From contig JBAMJR010000053.1 in assembly GCA_038501785.1 (NCBI GenBank), positions 7,871,001-7,935,000 on the forward strand: 64,000 bases of DNA, in the 5' to 3' direction. Position 1 is the stretch's first letter. The number at the start of each line of letters is the position of its first letter. The notes under the pieces are model-generated. The model was not told the origin of the DNA. It saw only the letters and a program-made list of their open reading frames with translations, and made no database searches. The position numbers and the translations under genes are program-made. Origin of the DNA: Myoxocephalus aenaeus. Its lineage: Eukaryota > Chordata > Actinopteri > Perciformes > Cottidae. This document shows positions 32,470 to 45,576 of the stretch, piece by piece.

Positions 32470-35400
32470 ACGTCATTTACAATTGACCATGCCATCACAA
32501 TTTCTCCCCACAAAGCCCGAGTATTTTGACATAGTGTATTTTTGGTTCACACAACTGCTCATCTAACTGCTATCACTTTTGCTGCTCCCACCAACTGGCA
32601 TTACCGCAAGTTGTAACCACCAGAGAGTTGTCTGCCTGCAGTCGCTGTTCTCGCTATGAAAATTGTTTCTACCAATTGCACAAAAGCAGTCCTAAAATCT
32701 TCATCCACAAAAACCCATTTCTTATTAGTGATATTATTCTTTCATTACTTTGTGGATGTGCCACAGCCATAGTTAATACCACAGAATGATAGCCAGACTC
32801 CGAGCCTCAATTTGATTATAATCCATCTCCCTCATCAAAGATCAGCCCCTCTGATTGCTTTGTGCTGTGTTTGACAAGATTAAGCCCTTTTCCCTTTGTT
32901 AGACATGACGATTGTGTTTTATATGGTGCTTCCTACTCAAGGTTTATTTGAAATGCTGTTCTACTAGACACTATGAGCTGGACAAAGAGAGTCATGCCAA
33001 GCCAAATATATCTATATTTCATACATTGTAACTGTATTTAAAATGGATAATATAGGTGCTTTAAAAAAGATGTTTTGACCCCTATTTAATTATATATTCT
33101 GTGCCAAAGATCTATTCTGGTTGTTTACCTTTTTCTTTGCTGTTTTTTTTTCTATGTTTGTACTGTGGCTTATATAAATCTAAACTTGAATCTTATATCA
33201 CAGCAAAATTATGATCCTATAGAGAAACAGTTATTGATTGATTATGAGTGCCACCTCCCCTGTAAATGTTGTATATTTGCCTGAAACTGCTGCAAAACAA
33301 TTGTGTTTGCTACTTCCAACCCCATATGTGTACAGTTCACTGAAGTTGCATTACATGATTAAAGTCCTCTAACAGCTGCCATGTGAGACACTGCCAAGTC
33401 ATTAAGGCATTTCCTTCTTCAACTCAATTAAACCAAAACTCGTGAATCAGCTCTTTCAGTTTGGACATGAACTGCGAGTCAGTTTCCAACCAGATACGAC
33501 CAATCTGCAAACTATGCTTTGCTGATAACATCGCTCACCAAATCTCAGAAATCTTTGTCAACACTTCGCCTATTCTAAGTGTTTTAGATATAAAGTAAAG
33601 CAAAATTCTACAACGGCAGGGCGTCTCTCTCTCATCAAATATTCTTCCAGAAACTATATTTGCCAGCAATGTTTTGTATTGAGAAGATTCAAACGACCAA
33701 TGACAGCTTTACAGTGATGCGTTCATCCATTGAGGTGAAGGAAAGGTTCATGTTGACGTCTGAGTGAAAGAGAAGTGTCAACTATTGTACCGAGAAAGGA
33801 CGTGAAAGGGTGTCTGTTCCGGGCAAATCCATCGATGACCTTCACCTGCTGTTGTAAGGTTATACTTCAATTATTCAGTGTTAAAAGAACACAGGTGATG
33901 CTATTATTATGCCTTTGTAGTGTTGTATAAACTGTTGACAGCTAAAGACCTTTGTAAATCACTGTTGTTTTCAATGACAAAAAATATGCATGTTTTAGAG
34001 GTTAATACACAATTTGATTAAATATTCATCTAAAATATTTTGATGATGGATACTTCAGTCTCTTTTTTTTGTGTTTTTGAAATAAAGGGTCTCAATAATC
34101 AATGTGATCTTTGAATTGATTAGTATTGACCCCTGCTGGTATATAACCATCTATCTGTGTAATGCCTCACATTAACAGAGAATATTACTTGCTTTTGTCA
34201 GGTAAATTTGTAGAGACAGTTGAAAGCAGGTAGTTTGGCAGGGGAATAAACATCCTGGCAGGAAACAAAACAGTAGCATTTAACTTGGCAAGCAGCGCCC
34301 AGAGATTGAACTTCTGTCCTTCAAGCTCTAACAGGATAACAATTTTGTAGTCATTTGCATACTAGCTGACCTGCATTATGTATGTGTTCACAAATGCAAC
34401 CAAGTGCATTCACATGAAAATAGCTGCGTGTGTGTATACATGCACGCAAACTCATGTACGCAGAAACCGTTACTTGCACATGCACACACAAAGACTTGTG
34501 GCCCTGCATTTTAATGAAGTATCTGTGTCATGTGCAAAATAAAAACTTAAATCCTGTTTAATATACAGTATGTGCGTGTATAAATGGACAACAACCATTA
34601 TTATTCCAGCAGAGATTGAGCTGTTTTGGTTTGTCACATTTGTAGAATTCTTTTTGGGAATTAAAGTAACAAGCACAGACGTGACGTCCTCATCTATTCA
34701 TTTTGGGCTTTGGCGTTGGAGTGTGACTCTGTTGCAGTCCACCCTTCATTTCACCCTCTGCTTTCATTCCATTACTCTAATCAAGCGAGGCATCATATTG
34801 GATTTTTGACCACAACAGGAACTTCACACGTCTGGGATACTTTCTGTGTGTTTGTCAAATAGTTTGGGCCACACTGAGGGATAGAAAGCACATATAAGTC
34901 TCTTCTGTAAAAACTTTACCACACATCTGTTCACAGCCCACACATCAGCGTGCTGCTCTTGTAAAATCCCCAACATTATATTTTTTCAGATCCCATTGCG
35001 TTGAAAAAAACAAATGGGAGACGGCACAATATGAAATCATGTAAAAAAGTGAATAAATTAAACAAAGTTGCCTTTTACATGTTGGTAATATATAAAAAGA
35101 CAATTTGCAATCAGGTGAAGTTTGCAATGATGATCTTGAACAGAAATGGCAGTTTTCAGGGTTTACTGCGTATATGTAGCCACAGGCTATGACTGCAGTT
35201 GCCTGGCGACTTTCTCCTCATGCCACTCCCCTCATCTGTGACCCAGAAGCCCCAGCAGTCACACAAAAGGATTGGCTGAGATTACTGTGCTCCACTGCTT
35301 TAAAAACGACCTGCCCAGGGGCAAATTTGATTGGTTAAAACACGGCATCTGTGGCTATTTTCCATGTGGAAAAATGGAAGCCCACAGCAATGCGTCCGTC

Positions 35401-35955
35401 AGTGGAGCAGGTTCATAATACATATTAATACCTGCAGTCTGTGGAACATTTATACCTTTACACTTTTCATTTATGTGTTGCTTCTTATCTACTAACCCCT
35501 GGCTGTGTTTCTCATTTATGTGGGCAGATTTGCCTTTTGTGTATTTTTACTATTATCATATTCATTTTCTCCTGCTCACCTTGTGGAGAAAAGCTCCAGG
35601 GAATTAATGAAAGCAGGTGGCAAAGAAAAGGAAAGAGGCAGCCCTAATATCAAACTTTTGAAAGACTTCCCTTTGCTTGATTTTTGTATTGTACTTTTTA
35701 TTGTATGGGATACACAGAGATAGTATTTTACTTGCATTGTAATCCCAATATTGCATTTTAGCCTATGGTGTTGACAAACCTCTTAAAGATGATGTGTTAA
35801 ATATTGCTGAGTATTTGGACGACACTTTAGAAGTTCAGTTGCTATTATTTCTTCATACTATCTTCATTACTATATTATCTTTGTTAATTTGGGCTTTCTT
35901 GAACATGTATGACAAATCCTAGAATCCCCCTGAACTGTGCCCTGTGGAGTGATGT
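32470..35955. other. No gene seen; 3.5 kb of unique AT-rich DNA
   Basis: No mobile element or gene recognised. A CA-rich stretch lies near 34425-34495. Short open frames near 34.5-34.8 and 35.4-35.7 kb on plus have no known motif. Confidence 0.35.
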
Positions 35956-35959
35956 GAGG

Positions 35960-36480
35960 TAAAGGTGAAGTGGAGCCTCCTCACTGACATGCACTACCAC
36001 AATCAAAGGATAAGATCAACATTTTCTCATATCTTGAATAAGACGCTATTTAAAAAAAAAAAAGAAAAAAAAAAGTTCTCATTATGGGCTCCGTTTGGAA
36101 TGAATTGTAATCATATGCTGATAAGATCACAGCAATTTCCTCTTGGTTTACGACCTTTAAAACGATCCCTCTCTGGGTGTAATTCCATTGCTAATTGGCG
36201 AGAGTTGAGGCAGGAACGATTATGAACTGTGCATTGGTCAAATTGGATATACTGTAGAGCAATAATGCATCTTGTCCGTTGCCAAGAGAACCTCGAAGGA
36301 CAGACGGAGTGATTTGCAGCACTATAGCTTTATGACTGACATCAAATCCTACAATGGCGAACAATGCTGTAATGGCAAGGAAAATGTGCTTGCTGCCATT
36401 ATGCACCAGGGCCTCTTTTGCTTTTGTGGAGAAGACACAAAATTGCTATGTTATTATCCAACCAGTCTCCTCCTCTTCTC
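35960..36480. promoter_or_regulatory. Candidate conserved non-coding element
   Basis: After the A-rich run at about 36050-36075, the block contains GGTGTAATTCCATTGCTAATTG, then GGCGAGAGTTGAGGCAGG and CTACAATGGCGAACAATGC. It is unique sequence with mixed texture. No recognised protein in either strand. Confidence 0.25.
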
Positions 36481-36524
36481 ATCATCTCTTCTTGAGTAAA
36501 GTTGCCCTTAGAGAGAGATAAGCA

Positions 36525-36617
36525 GGGAGTGTGTGTGTGTGTGGGGGGGGGTGGGGGGGAGTTTTTTTCTCCATTTTTAAGATACCTTAGAAAAACCTGT
36601 GTAGGTTGTTGCAGAAG

Positions 36618-36676
<59 letters not shown>
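36525..36676. repeat. (GT)n tracts with a G-rich run between them
   Basis: A short GT tract (about 36530-36542) leads into a G-rich run at 36542-36560. A long pure (GT)n follows at 36620-36676. The G-rich run could form a G-quadruplex on the plus strand. Confidence 0.9.
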
Positions 36677-36678
<2 letters not shown>

Positions 36679-36829
36679 TGAGACAGACAGAGGAGGATAG
36701 GGAAATGTATTTGGGCTTGTTGTTGAGCCAGTGATCCAGTGGAGATTGAAGGGATTTCCTGTTCTGTATGTCGCCTACACAGTCAACCCCTCCTACTGTC
36801 TCTGCTGTCGTTTACCTTCGTACTTGACC

Positions 36830-37083
36830 CTCAGTCTATCCAAATCCTTTCCCTCTCACCATTCAGTCTCTTTCCCTCCCACACCATCGCTATTCTCTCC
36901 CTCCATTACTCCCTCCTATCATCATCCGTCTGTCTGCTTTCCTGACTCTTCAACTCTCCTGTTTTTTTTTTTTTTTTTTTTACACTTTTACTCCCTTGAT
37001 TTCACTTGTCTGTTTCCTCCTTCCAATCCCCCCCCCCCCTCCTCCTCCTCCTCTTCCTCTTCATTTATTTTTCTTTCCTTCAG
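36830..37083. repeat. Long polypyrimidine tract (T20, C-run and CTC repeats)
   Basis: About 250 bp in which the plus strand is nearly all C and T, including T20 at 36962-36981, a C-run near 37028-37040 and CTC repeats after it, ending TTCTTTCCTTCAG. Such purine/pyrimidine mirror tracts can adopt triplex DNA. The ending also mimics a splice acceptor. Confidence 0.8.
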
Positions 37084-37089
37084 TCCATC

Positions 37090-37925
37090 CACTCCCCAAG
37101 GGAGAAGTATGGGTCTGATGAACATGGAGAGCCCGGAACAAATCAGTCTATCGATCTGTCGATGTATCCCTCGCTCTGCCCCTCTGATCGTCAGCAGAAA
37201 ACAAAGTGTTTATTAAGCGAAACCTTCCCAATCTCCTTCTTCCCCCACTCCACCCCTCTGCACTCCACTATCCCCCCTCACTTGGTAATGGAGAGCCTGT
37301 TTCTGGGACCTGTCCACCCAGCTGAGACTTGTCGTGTCTTCCAATTACATTTCTTTAGCAGAGTCCCACCTGTCAAGGTTTCTAACTTCTGCATTTCTTC
37401 ACCTTCTTTCTTACCCTGTCCACCTCTACTGCCAATTTAAAGTTGGCCTGCACTATTCCCAAAGAGAGAGCACAGAGCTAGCTCTTATTTATGACGATAC
37501 ACTGCAGCAAAGTAGAGCCACAAGGAGCGGAGTGTTTATCAGTCATCTGCAGTCTATAGGGCTTAAATTGTGCCTGAATTTTGTAGAGAACGATTGCATT
37601 ATGGGTTCTTCTGAAAGGCCTGAATTTGATTGAAATGGAAAGCAGTGCCTTCTTGCTCTGAAAATACATCACTGCTGATTAGATTACGAAGAACGTCAGG
37701 GGTGGAAGGGAGGGTGTTCGGAATGGTGGCAGATATGAGGCTGAAATGCAAGTAAAACGTCCTGTGCTAACAGTCAACTGGGAATAGGGAGAAATAAATA
37801 ATGATGGTTGCGTGAGGGAAAAAAAAGACAGAAATTCCATGATCTCTGGATCTTTCCATCTCTGGTTGAACTAACCTCATATCGATACCGGTATTAGCTG
37901 GAGTCAGAGGTTCTACAGCAGAGCA
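37090..37925. other. No gene supported
   Basis: A 144-codon plus frame runs from the pyrimidine tract to 37440 but shows no known motif. Rest is unique sequence. Confidence 0.3.
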
Positions 37926-37929
37926 GCTT

Positions 37930-38420
37930 TGACAGATAGACAGAATAGATCCATGCCATTCCCAGCTGCGGGGCTCCCAAGCCTTGCATAATCAATCAGC
38001 CATTAATGGAGTAAGTGGCTGTGGAAGGATATTAAATGTTAATTGCTGTAAGGTATTGATAACACCCATTGATCTCCTAGATAATTGCAACCAGTGAAAA
38101 CAAAGATACATTATATGAGACTAAGCCCCTTTTACCAGAAGGCAGGGCTAAACATGATGAATGGGCATATGGATGAGATGTGCTTTTGTTTTGTACATCT
38201 CTTGGTTGCGTGTCCTCAAGATAATTATGTATGGCAACTCTAACTTAGTAGAATTCACCTGCAAGGATGCGCTGTCTGCTATTACTTTGTAAGTTTAGCT
38301 CGACAAGCTTTTTTATTAATTCCCCCCATCAATCAGGTTCCTTTTGATTAGTTTCCTCCAGATTGAATCCTGTTTGACGAGGCAACATTTTAATAATTGC
38401 CTTTCCGTTTGAAGCAGTAA
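37930..38420. promoter_or_regulatory. Candidate conserved non-coding element(s)
   Basis: Contains GCATAATCAATCAGCCATTA, TTAAATGTTAATTGCTG, ACACCCATTGATCTCC and, near 38320-38400, TTATTAATTCCCCCCATCAA and TTTAATAATTGCC. TAAT-type cores are clustered. Enhancer reading by texture only. Confidence 0.3.
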
Positions 38421-40370
38421 AGAGAGGTACTGTAAGTATATTCTTTGTTTATAGAGTCAAGTCTTCCATGTTACAGTCAAAATGAGAAACAGAGTAGATG
38501 GAATGCATCGTTGTCTTTATAGGTGCTGGACAGAATGCAATCACAATGTCTTGTAAATGGCTAATTATGCTTTAAGTCATCATTTATTAACATTTTTGAT
38601 GATTCTGTCTGAAGTACACCAATCTGAAAAGGTTACGGTTGATAAATCCCTTTGCCCTTTTCCCCTGCTTCATTTCAATCTTTAAAAACATATTGTTTCC
38701 GTCTTCAACAGCTGCACAGAAGATGATCAAAGGCCTAACTGCATGGTTGTAGAATGTAATATCAGACTTATAAACGTGACAATTAAATATGCCTTGTATA
38801 TGTTAATGAGTACAACCTTGCTTACTTGAATGCAAATATTTCATAAGGGGACAAGCTTAATTTCCCTTTTTGTCTCACTCTTTTTCTCTTTATTTAATCT
38901 CATCTGCCTCCTCGTCGTCTCTTGCACGCTGCTAGTTCTCATATGCTGTCTGCAGTGTGTTTGCTGGGAAAGGTAGATGTCCACAAATTACTTGGGAATA
39001 GCAGCAGACGGCAGCATCAGTCAGTTCATTATAGATTAACCCCGGAGTGGAGTGTGAAGTCGATCAGAGAGCAAAACAACAATCAACAACCTCCAGTCAG
39101 GGGAGAAGAGTCAAGACTTGGGTTTTTTACTGTGTGTGCATTCACAAGCTGATATGCACGTGAGGACTGCATGTGTGTGCTGGAGTAGAGGGTGCGATTG
39201 ATAGAGAGTTGTGGCTACTCCCAGGCCACCAGAGAGGCATTGGCAGGCCCTGGCGAGGCCTCGTGTCAGAATGCCTGTTGAATAATGCATGTCCTCAGAG
39301 CAGTTGGGCTCTCTAATACCACATGACTGAGAGACAACCCTCCTAAGATCAATAACACTTAGAAGTTGCTTTATAATGAAGGAGACACTAAAATTCTATC
39401 ATCAGGCAATTAGTTGAACTCTCGTTCCTCACCCCTCTCTCTGACCACGGCGTCAGGCACCTCATTTGTTCGGAGGGAGTAATGTGAAGACAGGTTCGCC
39501 CATTGATGGACTGGTTCATTGGGCTTGATTTGTCCAAGGGTTTTGCTCGCTGTTTTTGAACACTATAATTTAAGAAGGTTTTGTTTTTTGCTCAGTCTTT
39601 ATGTGAGTGGGAGAGAGAACGGTACAGCGAACGTGTGAAGAAAAAGAGTGAGTGCCTGACATTCTGCCCTCTTCCCTGTTATTTCCTTTCCTCTTTTCCC
39701 TGCGGCTATAGTGCCTTGGGCACATGCATTACCACATACCCCTACAGTCTAGCTACATATCAAAAGCATTACTCATAACTGTGATTGGAGGTCCCTGAAA
39801 GAGTCTACGCTGGTATAAGTATATACCTGCCTCCAGTCGGAGCAAGTCCAGCGTTTAGAGGCAGAGTTGGGAGTATGCACTGTATTGGTCATTCACACAC
39901 TCCATTATAATACCCATTCTCCTAGCGTCATGCTATGCGGTCTGTGTGAATGCATAATGACTGAATGAGCTCTGCAGACAGAAGTGCTCTCCGCTCTACT
40001 CCACTGGGAGGTCAAGGGTCAGGAAGCGATAATGCAGTGCAAATGTAGTGCCATGGGATTTGGAGTTCATTAGAGGTCCATTATAGTCCTTGAGTGGCAT
40101 CCCTCTCTCAGGGAGCGGTACAAAGGAGATGTGTGCTCCATCAGAAATGGCCTGTTATCTTTGGGATAGTGATTTATGATTGTGATCTCAGGTCAAGGAT
40201 ATGTTGTAAAATAGAAAAACAACATTTTACACTAATCTGTGCACTCGGCAGCTTTAAAAACATTTGTAAGGGAAGCAGTGAATCCATCTTGAGTTCTGAG
40301 TGGTTTATATCTGTGTATCATCACAAAGCAAATGAAACTTCAGGGACAATCCTTTATACTGCAGAGCCAG
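38421..40370. other. No gene seen
   Basis: Unique sequence. The part near 38.94-39.12 and 39.18-39.50 kb is more GC-balanced and could be conserved, but nothing is recognisable. Confidence 0.3.
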
Positions 40371-40374
40371 CACT

Positions 40375-40860
40375 CTCTTGCTTAAGACTTGGAGGCGGCT
40401 CCTCCGCAACCTCTGCAACCCCATTATCAGTCATATTCACAATCGGCTGTAAAACCCACTGCTGTCGTCTGCAAGTAACCAAATTTATTAGGCAAGCACT
40501 AGAAGGGGAGGGTGTACCTGCTTAATTTGAACCAGGGCCAGCATCTCATTATTCATCTTCACTGTTTATTGGTGAGAGGTAGGGGAAGAGGTGGAGAGCG
40601 AGCAGCCAGGGAGTCATGGAGTCATTCAGGGCTGCGTGGTTCTACAGGCGATCTCTTCTCTTCACTGTCTGTCTGGGTCCTGGAGGTCAAGCTGAGCTTG
40701 GGTCCCCTCTGTCAGTCTGAACTGATAGAATAATGGCATAATTAACTGGCAAGAAGATTTTGCCCTGGGGACACGTTCTGCTACTGCATTAGAAGACGCT
40801 GGAGCTTTGGTCCTGGCTGTAATTAGGTCTCTATGGGTTCTAATTGTCCTGCAGTTGGAG
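40375..40860. promoter_or_regulatory. Candidate conserved non-coding element
   Basis: Repeat-free block with ACCCCATTATCAGTCATATT, CTGCTTAATTTGAACC, GAATAATGGCATAATTAAC and GGCTGTAATTAGGTCTC. Several TAATTA-type cores spread over about 480 bp. Short frames on both strands have no known motif. Confidence 0.3.
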
Positions 40861-41074
40861 TTTAAATGGCAGCAGTATGTCAGAATTGGATCTGCAATGA
40901 GGGAAGCAGAGAAAGTTTCACACACACGGACACATTGAAGGTGTTCTCTTTTGTGCCCCAGATCCAATTAAGGCTGTTATGGAGGTTGGGCCAAATGTTT
41001 AAAAAAATAAATCTGATGGATGTGAACTTGAAGCCAAATATTAGTATCCTAATGTTTCTCTAGATTAGTGTGGA

Positions 41075-41145
41075 AATTAACAGTCAGTTAATCAATTAGT
41101 AGGTTGACAGAAAATTATTTTGATTTTGATCGTTAATTAGTTTTG
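41075..41145. repeat. Fragment of a common fish repeat
   Basis: TTAATCAATTAGTAGGTTGACAGAAAATTA-like sequence (about 41088-41117) followed by ATTTTGATCGTTAATTAG is a decayed form of a repeat with ATTAATCGATTAGT...GACAGAAAATTAAT that is frequent in fish. Terminal structures are not visible. Confidence 0.35.
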
Positions 41146-41325
41146 CTGCTTTGTGGTTTTAATACAATTGTAATTTTACAATGAAGAGGGGGTTGGATTG
41201 TTAATCTGACAAAGGAAGTTATTTTAGATGTCACCTTGGGCTTTTTTTTTTTATGCGTAGTTTTCGTTACTTCCAGCATGGAAAAGATGGAGCCCCATCA
41301 TTCATTTAAATGGAACTTGTGTGTG

Positions 41326-41470
41326 TCAGATCAGATCAGAAGATCAGAAACTGTTTATTAGCCAGGAATGTTTTCACAAACGAGGAATTTTACGAGGCGG
41401 AAGGTGCATACATTGGACATGGACATGGGACGTTAGACGAGACAAACAACAATCAACGATAACGATAACA
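41326..41470 (-). mobile_element. 3' end of an L2/CR1-like LINE, minus strand
   Basis: Read on the minus strand, the tail repeat (TCTGATC)-like at 41327-41352 follows CTAATAAACAGTTTCTGATC. Before it comes sequence related to the CAAATTCCTCGTTTGTG-type 3' untranslated region of fish LINEs. Only the 3' end is present, a dead-on-arrival insertion. Assignment is from memory of the tail structure. Confidence 0.4.
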
Positions 41471-41474
41471 ACAG

Positions 41475-41499
41475 TGCGTGTGTGTGTGTGTGTGTGTGT
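41475..41499. repeat. (GT)n microsatellite
   Basis: About 12 units, directly after the LINE fragment. Confidence 0.9.
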
Positions 41500-42445
41500 A
41501 AGCCTGATAGATGGTTGTACAGTAGCGGCGAATGCTGTTTGAATTGTAATTGTTGGTATGAAAGAAAATGAGTGCAGAGTTGTGCAATCCTGGTAGTTTC
41601 AAACTCATGGCTCTGTTACTCAAACAAGCCTTCCTGCACTATGTTTCATAGTCCCACTGTAAACCAAAACCCAGCCAAGCCAACACAGATAGATGTTGTG
41701 AATAGGTTTTGTTTATACATGAACATGCACAATACATGCCATGTTAAAACATAAGCATTTCAGTATGTTTTATAGATTTAAAACTCCCAGTGCCTGAACA
41801 GAACAGATGCTGTGCAGCTCCCCTGAAGCTCTCTCTCACCCTCCAACACATGTGGACACTTTATCTGGTTCTAGCAGAGTCATGCTCTTAACGCAACAAA
41901 AGAATGTGTGTCTGTTAATAGTCTATTGACTCCCCGATACTTTAACAATGCCTGAGCCAGCTAGCTGTGGCTCTTCCACCCCACAAACAGCTCTAACTGT
42001 TCTCCCATTGAAAGAGATAGCCGTACATATCGGTTTTTCATACAGCCGCTTTCACTGTGCTCCACTGGATACAGAGGAGTGCTCCACTTCGTCCCTGTTT
42101 CTGATTTATTTGAATTTTCATCACCTCAATTGATCGAGACTCTTTACTCAAGGGACAAAGATACAGACTAAATTACTATTGACTGGCAAATGTTTGAAAA
42201 ATGCGTTTGTCAGACCACCAGTGCTATTGATGAAGGTGTATTAAAAAAATTTATCTGAAGAATCAATGACGAGAAAAGAGAAAGTCCATAGCAGCAGACT
42301 ACCAGTGAGTGTTTTGCTCTCTTATTTGTGCTCTCTCTCCGTAGCTCTGGCTATATCCTTCTTTTTCTTTCTGTCTTTCTTTTGTCTCCTAGTGCTTATG
42401 TGCTAACCACTGATGGCGCATTGCAGTAAACTAGGGGAGGTAGAG
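41500..42445. other. No gene seen
   Basis: Unique sequence with no recognised repeat. Confidence 0.35.
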
Positions 42446-42451
42446 TAGTAG

Positions 42452-42487
42452 GGTGTGTGTTGTGTCTGTGTGTTGTGTCTGTGTGTT

Positions 42488-42530
<43 letters not shown>
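42452..42530. repeat. Compound microsatellite: TGTGTTGTGTCTG units then (GT)n
   Basis: Three 13-bp-like TGTGTTGTGTCTG units at about 42455-42494 merge into pure (GT)n to 42530. Open frames crossing it are artefacts. Confidence 0.9.
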
Positions 42531-42533
<3 letters not shown>

Positions 42534-42534
42534 A

Positions 42535-44185
42535 GTTGCAGCAGACAGAGGCATCGACAAGCATCCCTGGCTTTACTGTCTCCATAAATCCCACTTCCAC
42601 ACTGCACACATGCACATGCTCCACAACCAGAGGTACTGACCTTTTCTTTCAAGTTCTTCTTTTTTATCTTGGTACAAAACAGTGAAGATGCATCACATTG
42701 GAATGCTAATGTCACTTTGGAAGAAAGTTTGGGGCATCGACACATGAACAGAATGGTTTAAATGAAACACTGAAGAAGTTATTTGAGGATATTTGCTTTC
42801 ATTGTTGTGCTTACACTTTGACGCCACCCTCTTGATGAAGCCAAGAATGTAAGGAAAAATACTTAAAAGATGAAAAGTAAAAGCTTTTTTCTCAAACAGA
42901 ATCAATCTTTCTTAAAGGGCAGTGTCTAATAATCGTCTGTGGCCTGAACACTTAGCGTGAGTTGCATTTGTTAGCTAAAATCTGCATGAACAATCTGAAC
43001 AGGATTTAAATGATTATTCCTCCTCGCATCCTTTTCTTCCCCTGACGACCTTGCGTATTATCTTCATTTTTGTAAATTTGAATTTGCAAGTCTTGTTTAA
43101 ATTGCAGGCCAATCAGAGTTGCAGTCATCTGTACAGAAATGTTAGCTGTCTGGGAGCTAGCTGTACAGTTTGATGGTTGTGTTTGCTGTGGGATTTTAAC
43201 ATCCTCATTTCATGACTGGCTGGACTTTATAGAGGAGATGATGAAAGGTGCAACAGTCCACACCATCTCGTATATCATGTCCTCTTCACACACACTCAGT
43301 CGGTCTCTGTCTATATCTTTCTCTCTCTGTCTCTATTTTATCTCCCCCCATAAGCTGGCATACCTTCCAGCTAATGCTCTGTCAAGATCATCAGTGAGTG
43401 ATGGACAGCTATTGATTGATGCGTGTCATCATTCACTGGTAGAATGTATGTATGTTTATGGACTGGAGCGAGTCCCAGTCCATTTGGAGCATCTCTGTAA
43501 AGGTGCAGAGTGACCTTTGACGTTTGAAAGCAGAAAACACAGGAGGCTGGAATGATGATGGACCTAGATGAGAGGAAATTACTTCGGTATGGGTTTGATT
43601 TTGTTTGGCCTTGGAGGAAAATGATGGGAAAGAAATGGTTTAGGTAATATGTGTGTAGTGCTTTGAAGTAGTATTGAAAGCACTGTTTATAAGCGAAAAG
43701 CCCACTACATGAAACGACCAATTATAACAACCAACTGTGATACCAGAACTGAAGAGGAACAATGTATTTATGTCCAATGTCTGCTTTATATGTGCCTCCT
43801 TTTAATAATTTGTCATTTAAGAGGTCTTGTATCTAAAGCGCTCTGATTTTAATACATGGTTGTTGATCATATAGGTGCAACAATCTGTACTAAAAGCTCA
43901 TGGGAACTGAGGTTTCCCATATGGGCAGCTCTCGTAATTCTTTGTCTGAGCAGGGTGAGCAATGGTGAAAGGCTTCAATTAAAAAATCCAGGTCAAGGGG
44001 ACTTCTGAGACTTAATTAGGGGACAAAGAGATGACTTTAACCTGCTCCTGCTCATTTTGAGGGCGAGTAGGTGAGTGATTAGAGGTTCTAAGGTCAAGAT
44101 GCATCACTTTCTTGCAGAGGAGGGATACCTTTGTATGTGTGTTTGTGACACCCAGTCAGCCAACAAAACTTGTCTCAGTGATGAA
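42535..44185. other. No gene seen
   Basis: Unique AT-rich sequence. A 124-codon plus frame (43139-43513) has no recognised domain; the part near 43350-43510 is stop-poor and unique. Confidence 0.3.
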
Positions 44186-44189
44186 TGAC

Positions 44190-44765
44190 ACTGTAAACAT
44201 TGGGCCAGGCCAAAGCAGGCCCCTGGAGACCATCCATGTTTGTGTGAGATCAGCAGAAAATGCTTTTATCAGGGCCTATTACGGTCCTTCCCCTCAGTGT
44301 GGGGATGGTATGTGCTTTGCATCCTAATGTCCTAATCTATTCTTCATTAAAGCTTAACGCAGCAGTTAACGCGCCCTCTGATAGCATCAAACTGTGCCCT
44401 CGCAGCAACACAGACGAGGCCTGTGTGCCACTGATAAAGTTTCAAAATGCAATAGAGATGGCTAAAATACGGCTTGAGGAACACCACCTCGGGATGCCGA
44501 CAGAGGCGACTGCCACAGCCTCCGTAGATACCCGATCTCATTAACAACACTGAAGTGTTAATTTAAAGGGAGAGCTCTCCATATTTCACTTGCTCTCATA
44601 ATTCAGAGAGGATGTTGACGTGTGGAGGGCCGTGTCATGAGTTGCCATGTGTTCCCATGGTGGATGATGCCATCTGGCCTGGTTTACAGCGGGCTGCTAA
44701 GGCCATCATGAGGGCTCACACAGCTGATGTTTAATTGGCACCAACTTGAACCCTAAACCAGGCGG
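44190..44765. promoter_or_regulatory. Candidate conserved non-coding element (strong texture)
   Basis: A long repeat-free, GC-balanced block with CTAATCTATTCTTCATTAAA, GCAATAGAGATGGCTAAAA, CTCATTAACAACACTGAAG, GAAGTGTTAATTTAAAGGG and GATGTTTAATTGGCACC. Opposite-strand open frames overlap at 44.26-44.55 kb and neither has a known family, which argues for non-coding constraint over coding. Confidence 0.3.
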
Positions 44766-45575
44766 AGTGTGTGTGGGCAGGAGCACTCCCACACCTACAG
44801 TCTGTTAAGTTGTACTGCCTCACTATGACAGATGTGGCAGTGTGAGTGCCAGCATTTGCTCGATAATACAAGGGACATATTCATGAACAGCATGCCAACA
44901 CGAAGTTTCCAGTCTGCGGTATAAATAGATAAATAAAAAGACAACATTTAATTGGAAATGTGCATCAATCTGTTTCCCATCTCGAGTGAAAGAGCCTTTG
45001 AAAAAAGGGAAACACAAAGAACAGTACGATGTAAATCTGAGAGACTGAATAATAATGGATTATGGAGTGGAAGAAAAAGATAATTGCAGGAAAAAAAATA
45101 AAGGGAAAAGGGACACCGATGATTGACAATGACAAGTAAGATAATGGAGAGAGAGTGAGTGATCAAAATGCACCGTGCTCCTGCATTCAGGCAACAAGCC
45201 CATTATGCACACTAACCCACGAAGCCTGTGCTGTTGATCGCCTACAGGCCTTCATCTGAACAATAACACCTCAAGGAGCTTGATGGCCATTTTTTCGTCT
45301 GTTATTTCTTTATCTATTCTCCCTATGATGCTTGCTTCATTTGCAATTTCCTCCAACTTTCAAAAGAAATGCTGTCAGGACATAAACTTGACTCAAGTAA
45401 GTGTGGTCTCACGGTCTCTCGATAAATGAGCTGCTTCCCTGCTTTTCATTCCTCAAAACATTCAGAGTTGCAACTCAATGTGTTCTTGATGCCACCTCCA
45501 AGATAATAAGTGCTACTAAACTGTATGTCTTTCTCAATAGTAAAATGTGTAATGTAAATGAAACACTTAAAGAAA
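44766..45575. other. No gene seen; one small enhancer-like stretch
   Basis: Unique AT-rich sequence. The part at about 45175-45300 is GC-balanced with GCCCATTATGCACACTAACC and could be a further conserved element. Confidence 0.3.
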
Positions 45576-45576
45576 G

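Noticed and set aside
37084..37282. Possible exon after the long pyrimidine tract ending in TTCCTTCAG, with a weak donor at about 37283.
   Set aside because: The acceptor arises from low-complexity sequence, the donor is poor and the translated peptide shows no recognised motif.
43139..43513. 124-codon plus-strand open frame.
   Set aside because: Middle part is serine-rich from pyrimidine-rich low complexity; no known domain.
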